17,742 nt of DNA, taken from CAZEBW01 sp964510205 (lineage in GTDB: Bacteria; Chloroflexota; Anaerolineae; VGOG01). Positions 6,605 through 11,520 of the stretch are shown here, one piece after another. How positions within the stretch are numbered: position 1 is the stretch's first letter; the number at the start of each line of letters is the position of its first letter. Both the position numbers and the translations under genes were made by a program. The DNA is taken from assembly GCA_964510205.1 (NCBI GenBank), contig CAZEBW010000073.1, forward strand, positions 1 through 17,742, read 5' to 3'. The notes under the pieces are model-generated. The model was not told the DNA's origin. It did not search any database and worked only from the letters and a program-made list of their open reading frames with translations.

Positions 6605-7657
6605 ATGGACAAGATCAAAGTCGGCATTTTGGGAGCCACGGGCATGGTGGGGCAGCGGTTTGTGCAACTGCTGGCCGATCACCCCTGGTTTGAGATCGCG
6701 GCCCTGACCGCCTCAGAGCGATCGGTGGGGAAAGCTTACGGCGAGGCCTGCCACTGGGTTGTGTCGGGCGACATGCCTGCCGTCGCCAAAGAGATGGTCG
6801 TTCGGGAATCCAAGCCCGACCTGGCCTGCCGCCTGGTGTTCTCTGCTATGCCGGCCCGGGTGGCGGGGCCCATCGAGGAGGCGTTCGCCGAGGCGGGCTA
6901 CGCCGTCTCCAGCAACGCTCGCAACCACCGCCCCGACCCAGACGTGCCTTTACTGGTGCCGGAGGTCAACCCCGACCATCTGGCCCTCATCGAAATCCAG
7001 CGGCGCAGGCGAGGCTGGAAAGGCTTCATCGTCACCAACCCCAATTGCTCCACCGCCCAACTGGTGCTGGCCCTGAAACCGCTCTGGGACCGCTTCGGGA
7101 TCACGTCCCTCAGCGTGGTGACCATGCAGGCCCTCTCCGGCGCGGGGTATCCTGGGGTACCCTCGCTGGACATCCTGGACAACGTCATCCCCTACATCGC
7201 CGGCGAGGAGGGGAAAGTGGAGAGCGAGCCGCTCAAGCTGCTGGGGCGGCTGGAGGGGGAGGCCATCGAGCAAGCGGAGATGACCATCAGCGCGCAGTGT
7301 CACCGCGTGGCCACGCGCGAGGGTCACCTGGAGGCCGTTTCGGTGAAGCTGGGGCGAGAGGCGAGCCGCGAGGAAGTGGTGCGAGCGCTGCGTGATTTTC
7401 GTGGGCCTCTTCAGAACATGGGCCTCCCCAGCGCGCCGCAGCGTCCCATCGTGGTGCGGTCGGAGAACGATCGCCCTCAGCCCCGCCTCGACCGCCATGA
7501 GGACGGGGGGATGAGCGTGGTGGTGGGCCGCGTGCGGGAATGCCCCGTGCTCGATTACAAGTTCCTGGTCTTGGGCCACAATACCATCCGTGGGGCGGCT
7601 GGGGCAGCCATCGTCAACGCCGAGCTCCTGCTGGCTCAGGGGTATTTGGATTTCTAA
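6605..7657 (+). CDS. asd: Aspartate-semialdehyde dehydrogenase (archaeal/fungal-like type)
   Basis: It converts aspartyl-4-phosphate, the product of aspartokinase, to aspartate semialdehyde with NADPH. The 350-residue product starts MDKIKVGILGATGMVGQRF, with nucleotide-binding GATGMVG at 10-16. Other motifs are SNARNHRPDPDVPLLVPEVN (103-122), catalytic Cys148 in VTNPNCSTAQ, SGAGYPGVPSLDI (178-190), and the probable catalytic His241 in HRVATREGHLEAV. The pattern of these motifs and the length match the class found in archaea and fungi rather than the E. coli type. The ATG at 6605 has GGAGGAG 5 nt upstream; a longer frame from 6584 would start before that site. It follows proC across 191 bp of repeats and is probably part of the same transcription unit. 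Confidence 0.96.
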   Translation: MDKIKVGILGATGMVGQRFVQLLADHPWFEIAALTASERSVGKAYGEACHWVVSGDMPAVAKEMVVRESKPDLACRLVFSAMPARVAGPIEEAFAEAGYAVSSNARNHRPDPDVPLLVPEVNPDHLALIEIQRRRRGWKGFIVTNPNCSTAQLVLALKPLWDRFGITSLSVVTMQALSGAGYPGVPSLDILDNVIPYIAGEEGKVESEPLKLLGRLEGEAIEQAEMTISAQCHRVATREGHLEAVSVKLGREASREEVVRALRDFRGPLQNMGLPSAPQRPIVVRSENDRPQPRLDRHEDGGMSVVVGRVRECPVLDYKFLVLGHNTIRGAAGAAIVNAELLLAQGYLDF

Positions 7658-7667
7658 GAAAGTCCGA

Positions 7668-7829
7668 AGACCCTGAGGGTTTCTGAAACCGTAACTATTC
7701 ACCTTGCTCGGCCTGGATTGTCAAATCCAGGCCAAAGCTGGCGAAATCAGCTCGATTCAACCCGTTCAGCCGTCGGATCTGGCGATCCGACGGGAGCAGG
7801 TGAATAGTTACCTGAAACCCTTGGGGTCT
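7668..7829. repeat. Palindrome split by the MITE
   Basis: AGACCCTGAGGGTTTC (7668-7683) and GAAACCCTTGGGGTCT (7814-7829) pair at 14 of 16 positions. Removing the MITE and one copy of CTGAAACC restores a compact hairpin just downstream of the asd stop, which may have been an asd terminator or a dispersed palindromic repeat. Confidence 0.75.
7691..7811. mobile_element. 121-bp MITE, IS66-like ends, with 8-bp target duplication
   Basis: Perfect 14-bp terminal inverted repeats GTAACTATTCACCT (7691-7704) and AGGTGAATAGTTAC (7798-7811). The directly flanking 8 bp CTGAAACC occur on both sides (7683-7690 and 7812-7819), a perfect target-site duplication. Ends beginning GTAA and 8-bp duplications are typical of the IS66 family. 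Inside are two hairpins: GGCCTGGATT/AATCCAGGCC (7710-7733) and CGTCGGATC/GATCCGACG (7771-7792). There is no transposase, so movement would need one supplied in trans. Confidence 0.88.
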
Positions 7830-7848
7830 GCAAGAAGAAGGGGGAAAG

Positions 7849-8976
7849 ATGTTCGAGCGAGCATCCTTGCACGATTTCTTTGGCGATCTGGTGGTCTATC
7901 GCAGCCTGGCGCCCGCCGACGAGCGCTTGCGGAATCCTCAACGCCCCCCCTTGCCTCCCCCCCAACTTTGGGGGGGAGGCAAGGGGGGCGCCCCGCGCAA
8001 GGCCGAGCCTGCCTACGCCCAGGCCATCCTGCGCATCTTGAACCAGGCCCAGGCCCTGCGATCCGACCAGCGCCTGCAGCGGCTCATCTACATCGGCGAT
8101 ACGGCCATGAACGACGGCCAGGCCATCCGCAATCTGGGCCAGCACTTGCCCATCTACGGCTTCATCGGCCACCAGAGGATGGAGGAACGTGAGCAGATCG
8201 AGATTGAGGAGGGCGTCATGCTGGCCAACCGCTGGGCGGCCCTGGCCGATTTCGTGCGCTTCCTCCAGGAAGAGGCGTTTGCTCTTGACGAGGCCACGGC
8301 GGTTCTTCTTGACCTGGACAAGACGGCCTTCGGGGCGCGGGGGAGGAACTCGCAGGTCATTGACGCGGCGCGAGTAGAGGCCGTGCGCCGTACCGTGGAG
8401 GAGGTTTTGGGAGCGGATTTCAACGAAGGGGAGTTCCGTGCCATCTACGACGAGCTGAATCAGGCTCACTACCATCCCTTCACCGCCGACAATCAGGACT
8501 ATCTGGCCTACGTCTGCCTGATGATCAGCGGCGGGGTCTATGATTTCTCCCAGCTTCTAGCCGACCTCAGCGCCGAACGCCTTTCCACCTTCGCCCAGTT
8601 CGTCGCGGCCTGCGCCGAGAGGGAAATCGGCGATGACCTAGCTCCTGTTCACCGCGAGGTCTACGCCAATTTCCAGCGGGGCGATCCCACCCCTTTCAAG
8701 AGCTTTCGCTACCGCGAATACGAGGAGACAGTGAGGCGAATGAATCTTCTGCCCGACGATGCGAGCGAGGAGGAGGTTTTGGCTGAGGATATCGTCATCA
8801 CCCGCGAGGTGGCCGATGTCTGTCGCTTTCTGAAGCGAAAGGGGGCTCTGCTCTTCGGCCTGACCGACAAACCCGACGAGTCCTCCATCCCCCGACCGGA
8901 GCTGGCTCGGCGAGGGTACCAGCCGCTGCACAGGGTCACGATGAAGGTGGTGGGGTGCTCTATCGTGAGCGTGTAG
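7849..8976 (+). CDS. HAD-like hydrolase of unknown substrate
   Basis: The 375-residue cytoplasmic protein has an ATG preceded by GGGGGAAAG. It carries DLDKT (155-159) in VLLDLDKTAFGARGRN, matching HAD motif I (DxDxT: nucleophile and acid-base Asp). Near residue 339 the stretch ALLFGLTDKPDE could supply motif II Thr. Unusually, IGDTAMNDG (82-90), which looks like HAD motif IV (GDxxND), comes before motif I. This suggests a permuted fold or two partial HAD domains. Residues about 32-48 (RPPLPPPQLWGGGKGGA) are encoded by an inserted palindromic repeat. The stop codon directly abuts a TGTCATTGCGAGG element, so the C-terminus may have been reshaped. Substrate and pathway cannot be inferred, and neighbours give no clear hint. 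Confidence 0.8.
   Translation: MFERASLHDFFGDLVVYRSLAPADERLRNPQRPPLPPPQLWGGGKGGAPRKAEPAYAQAILRILNQAQALRSDQRLQRLIYIGDTAMNDGQAIRNLGQHLPIYGFIGHQRMEEREQIEIEEGVMLANRWAALADFVRFLQEEAFALDEATAVLLDLDKTAFGARGRNSQVIDAARVEAVRRTVEEVLGADFNEGEFRAIYDELNQAHYHPFTADNQDYLAYVCLMISGGVYDFSQLLADLSAERLSTFAQFVAACAEREIGDDLAPVHREVYANFQRGDPTPFKSFRYREYEETVRRMNLLPDDASEEEVLAEDIVITREVADVCRFLKRKGALLFGLTDKPDESSIPRPELARRGYQPLHRVTMKVVGCSIVSV
7942..7990. repeat. In-frame C/G-rich palindromic repeat inside the HAD-like gene
   Basis: The left arm (7942-7965), a C run then TTGCCT, a C run and AA, pairs with the right arm (7968-7990), TTGGGGGGGAGGCAAGG followed by GGGGCG, over about 22 bp with one extra C and a CT loop. It encodes RPPLPPPQLWGGGKGGA, a low-complexity insert unlike the rest of the protein. 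Confidence 0.8.
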
Positions 8977-9078
8977 TGTCATTGCGAGGCGCGCTGTTTG
9001 CGCCGAACTTGGAAGTGAAAGCGGCGCAATCCCCAATTTGCAGGATGGGGATTGCTTCGCCTTCGGCTCGCAATGACA
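8977..9078. mobile_element. 102-bp MITE-like element (TGTCATTGCGAGG family), copy 2
   Basis: It starts TGTCATTGCGAGG (8977-8989) and ends CTCGCAATGACA (9067-9078). A GCGCAATCCCC / GGGGATTGC inverted pair lies inside. The first base follows immediately after the TAG stop of the HAD-like gene. No target duplication was seen. Confidence 0.78.
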
Positions 9079-9123
9079 CCGCAGGTTTCCTGGTACAGAC
9101 GTACTGGCGAAACAATCCCCACC

Positions 9124-10191
9124 TTACCGCACGTAAATCGGGTTGGTGAACACCCAGCCTCGCTTTCGGAAGAGGAAGGAGCGGTAGGCTTCGACTCGAT
9201 AGACCCCTCTCTGGTCTGTCGTCCACCGCAAGCTTTTCCCCCCTCTGCGGGCGACCACCTGTCCGTCCCGCAGCAAGCGGATGTCGGCGCGTCGAGGCGA
9301 GTGCACTTCCAGGGACGCTTCCCCCCGCAGAATCATTTCCTGCCCCATGAGCGTGCGCTGAGTTCCCCTACCGGCCTCCCCGCTCGTGGCCGCGAAGCGG
9401 AAGCCGCGCGCATCGCCCAGCAGATCGTAGGCCACGAAGCAGCGCCCCTCTCTCAGGGCGTCGTAGACCACTCGCTGGTCGTGGTCCAAATGGCCGTTGA
9501 AAGTGTGTTGGCTCAGGATGTGGGTGTTGACCGCGCGAAACAGGTAATCGTAGGGTTGCACTACCCTGCGGAGGGGGCCCAGGCGATAGATGTTTCCGTG
9601 GGCGTCGGAGCCGCCGATGGCCACGGTCTTTCTCCGCTGCAAAAGCTCGTCCCACTTGGCCAGGGTTTCGGGATAAGGTCCCTGCATGACCAGCCTGGGG
9701 AAATAGCAGAACAGGATGGCCATTGCCTTGTTGGGCAGATGACTCTTGAACTCGGACATGTAGTTCCACAGCTCGAGGCCAGTGTAGCCGCTGACCTGCC
9801 AGTCGCGCCAGGAGAGGTTGGGTTCTTCGACAAAATGAGGGGTATCGTATTCGATGGGGTGGGCCAGGAAGCCGAAGCCGCCCTGGTCGTTTACGGCCTG
9901 GATGACTGCCTGGGGATGCTGGGCGTAGGGGGCCACGTCCTCCTCGATGTTGAGGGCCAGGTAATGGCTGGACTCGGGGTCCCGTTCCTCGTCGTGGACC
10001 TCCTCTGCCATCAGGAGGAGGGTGTTCCCGTACCAGCCGTCTAGTCCCTTGACCAGCACGTTGTGCTCCGTGGGGATGATGAAGTCCAGTCCCGCCTGGT
10101 TGGCGATGCGAATGATTTCCTCTATGGTAGCCACGCCATCGGAGAACGTGGAGTGCAAGTGAATGTGGCCGACGTATTCGTTGAGGTTCAT
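9124..10191 (-). CDS. PHP-domain metal-dependent phosphoesterase
   Basis: The 355-residue cytoplasmic protein is a PHP hydrolase with a multi-metal site. Ligand motifs are HIHLHSTFSDG (His9, His11, His13, Asp18), PTEHN (Glu42, His43), FLAHP (His111), GLELWN (Glu140) and GGSDAHG (Asp196, His198). The C-terminal region (about 265-355) looks like a beta-rich accessory domain ending TNPIYVR. The start at 10191 is chosen because it follows the upstream stop in the arrangement TAACATG, implying translational coupling; a longer frame to 10218 would overlap that gene and lacks a clear ribosome site. PHP proteins hydrolyse phosphate esters, including histidinol phosphate and nucleotides, but the substrate here is unknown. 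It is the second gene of a two-gene unit with the YbaK-like deacylase. Confidence 0.9.
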   Translation of the reverse strand: MNLNEYVGHIHLHSTFSDGVATIEEIIRIANQAGLDFIIPTEHNVLVKGLDGWYGNTLLLMAEEVHDEERDPESSHYLALNIEEDVAPYAQHPQAVIQAVNDQGGFGFLAHPIEYDTPHFVEEPNLSWRDWQVSGYTGLELWNYMSEFKSHLPNKAMAILFCYFPRLVMQGPYPETLAKWDELLQRRKTVAIGGSDAHGNIYRLGPLRRVVQPYDYLFRAVNTHILSQHTFNGHLDHDQRVVYDALREGRCFVAYDLLGDARGFRFAATSGEAGRGTQRTLMGQEMILRGEASLEVHSPRRADIRLLRDGQVVARRGGKSLRWTTDQRGVYRVEAYRSFLFRKRGWVFTNPIYVR

Positions 10192-10192
10192 G

Positions 10193-10687
10193 TTAGCTGC
10201 ACGCCAGTGAAACTTCACTGGCTACCGCCGTGGCTTGGGTCACGCGAATGAGGTCCTCTACCGCGATGCCCAAGTTGACGCCCCGCTGCCCTGCGCTGAT
10301 GAGCACGCGCTCCAGCTTCGTCGCCGTCTGGTCAATGTACACCTCGAATCCTCGGTTGAGGAGCGCCAGGGCCGAGATGCCTCCCACCTGTAGCCCGGTC
10401 AGCGATTCGGCTTCGTTGTAGCTTGCCATGCGTAGTTTCTTCTCCCCCACGGCTTGGGCCAGCCGTTTGAGATCGAGCTCTCGATCGCCGGCGATCATCA
10501 CCAGCAGCGGTTTGCCCCGTTTGCGCGTCACGACCAGCGTCTTGTAGACCTGACTGACCGGCACGCCCACCGCGTGCGCTACTCCCTCGGCGGAGTGAAT
10601 GTCTGGTGGGAAGGTGTAGGTCTCGTAGGGCACCTCGAGGGCCTCAAGCATTCGCATGGTGTTCGTTTTGTCGCTCATGGCATCCAA
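10193..10687 (-). CDS. ybaK: YbaK/EbsC-family aminoacyl-tRNA deacylase
   Basis: Members of this family hydrolyse mischarged tRNA, typically Cys-tRNA(Pro), in trans to prolyl-tRNA synthetase. The 164-residue product shows the family core: PPDIHSAEGVAHAVGVPVSQ, VYKTLVV with the conserved Lys (49), the LLVMIAGDRELDL strand region, and VGGISALALL (101-110). The start is probably TTG at 10687, with GGAGG 5 nt upstream; the alternative ATG at 10678 sits 13 nt from the same site. A TTGACG-N17-CATACT promoter lies upstream. The final residues (ASEVSLACS) are encoded by a hairpin repeat at 10203-10222, so the native C-terminus has been replaced. The exact tRNA substrate cannot be told from sequence. 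Confidence 0.92.
   Translation of the reverse strand: MDAMSDKTNTMRMLEALEVPYETYTFPPDIHSAEGVAHAVGVPVSQVYKTLVVTRKRGKPLLVMIAGDRELDLKRLAQAVGEKKLRMASYNEAESLTGLQVGGISALALLNRGFEVYIDQTATKLERVLISAGQRGVNLGIAVEDLIRVTQATAVASEVSLACS
10203..10222. repeat. Hairpin repeat forming the deacylase C-terminus
   Basis: GCCAGTGAA (10203-10211) and TTCACTGGC (10214-10222) pair perfectly over 9 bp around an AC loop. It lies just before the deacylase stop and the PHP-gene start, so it may also affect coupling between them. Confidence 0.75.
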
Positions 10688-10737
10688 TTCACCTCCACCC
10701 GGCTTCCTCTTGCGAGGGGGGCGAGTCTAGCCCAAGA

Positions 10738-10766
10738 AGTATGCCACAGTTTGCCGAATTCGTCAA
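10738..10766 (-). promoter_or_regulatory. Sigma70-type promoter of the deacylase/PHP unit
   Basis: On the minus strand TTGACG (10766-10761), a 17-base spacer and CATACT (10743-10738). It lies about 50 bases upstream of the TTG start at 10687. Confidence 0.6.
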
Positions 10767-10800
10767 CCGCGCGACTGCTGGCTAGCGGGGATTTCTAAAT

Positions 10801-10902
10801 GGGTGTATTTCAAGCGAGTTGGCTGGTATTGTTGGTCGGAATGGTATTCCGACGAATTGACGGATTGCCAATCCGTCCTACAATCGAGATGAAACACCCC
10901 CG
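10801..10902. mobile_element. 102-bp MITE-like element flanked by an 8-bp direct repeat
   Basis: TTCTAAAT occurs directly on both sides (10793-10800 and 10903-10910). The ends are imperfect inverted repeats, GGGTGTATTTCA on the left and TGAAACACCCCCG on the right. Inside are two hairpins: GTCGGAAT-GGT-ATTCCGAC (10835-10853) and GACGGATT-GCC-AATCCGTC (10859-10877). The plan, two internal hairpins and an 8-bp duplication, resembles the element at 7691-7811, but the ends differ. Confidence 0.6.
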
Positions 10903-10989
10903 TTCTAAATAGGTTGATTGCGTGTTCGCAATGTTTCTTACGGTTTTACATGACCTCTTAAAATTTTAATATAACTCATGGTGTTTCAA

Positions 10990-11019
10990 TTGGAAGTTTC
11001 ACGGGAAGTGTGGTAAAAT
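10990..11019 (+). promoter_or_regulatory. Probable promoter of the winged-helix regulator
   Basis: TTGGAA (10990-10995), an 18-base spacer, and TAAAAT (11014-11019), in an AT-rich stretch 46 bases before the start codon. Confidence 0.45.
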
Positions 11020-11065
11020 AGCATTGTCGTTATTCGGATAGTGTGCAACTTGGGGAGGTGCTGTC

Positions 11066-11404
11066 ATGTCCATGGGAAACAGGTTTTCGAAGGCACAAGC
11101 GACGAAGCAGGTGTTCCGCGCTGCAGACCTGACGCTGGATTTGGGGAGCCGAGAGATCAAGGGCTGCAATGGCCATAGCCGGCTTACTCCTAAAGAGAGC
11201 GAACTGCTTGCGCTATTCATGAGCTATCCGGGGCGAGTGCTCAGCCGCAAGCTGTTGATGAAAGAGGTTTGGGACACCGACTTCCTGGATGACACCAGGA
11301 CTTTAGAAGTCCACATCTGCTGGTTGAGGAAGAAAATCGAAGAGGACCCCCGCAATCCTCAGCGGCTGCGCACCATCCGAGGCGTTGGTTATCGCTTTGG
11401 GTAG
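11066..11404 (+). CDS. Orphan OmpR/PhoB-type winged-helix DNA-binding protein
   Basis: The 112-residue protein consists almost only of the C-terminal effector domain of response regulators. Visible elements are the N-terminal beta-strands (FRAADLTLDLGSREI, 17-31), LTPKESELLALFMSYPGRVLSRKLL (40-64), the probable recognition helix TRTLEVHICWLRKKIEED (77-94), and the wing LRTIRGVGYRFG at the C-terminus. There is no receiver domain, and upstream sequence is a repeat and promoter, so this is not the tail of a broken gene within the window. GGGGAGG lies shortly before the ATG. No histidine kinase is adjacent. It is followed by a terminator, so it is monocistronic. Target genes are unknown; it could be constitutive, controlled by abundance, or act with another protein. 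Confidence 0.9.
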   Translation: MSMGNRFSKAQATKQVFRAADLTLDLGSREIKGCNGHSRLTPKESELLALFMSYPGRVLSRKLLMKEVWDTDFLDDTRTLEVHICWLRKKIEEDPRNPQRLRTIRGVGYRFG

Positions 11405-11457
11405 TGCCGCTTGGCGATGCCGGCGAGTACGGCGACGCCCTAAACGCGAATCAATTG

Positions 11458-11495
11458 AAGGCCACGGAAGCGCTTCACAGCTTTCGTGGCCTTTT
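11458..11495. terminator. Intrinsic terminator, probably bidirectional
   Basis: Stem AAGGCCACGGAAGC (11458-11471) pairs with GCTTTCGTGGCCTT (11480-11493), 14 bp with one G-U, followed by a TTTT run. It sits between the winged-helix gene and the convergent end of the subtilase gene and can serve both. Confidence 0.8.
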
Positions 11496-11520
11496 GCTAT
11501 TCTGCACCCTGCCTCAGAAG

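Larger units (their letters stand above)
10688..11065. other. 378-bp intergenic region
   Basis: It contains the deacylase promoter (10738-10766), a MITE-like element (10801-10902), then a markedly AT-rich stretch (about 10903-11065) that includes the probable promoter of the winged-helix gene. No open frame here looks coding. Confidence 0.7.
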
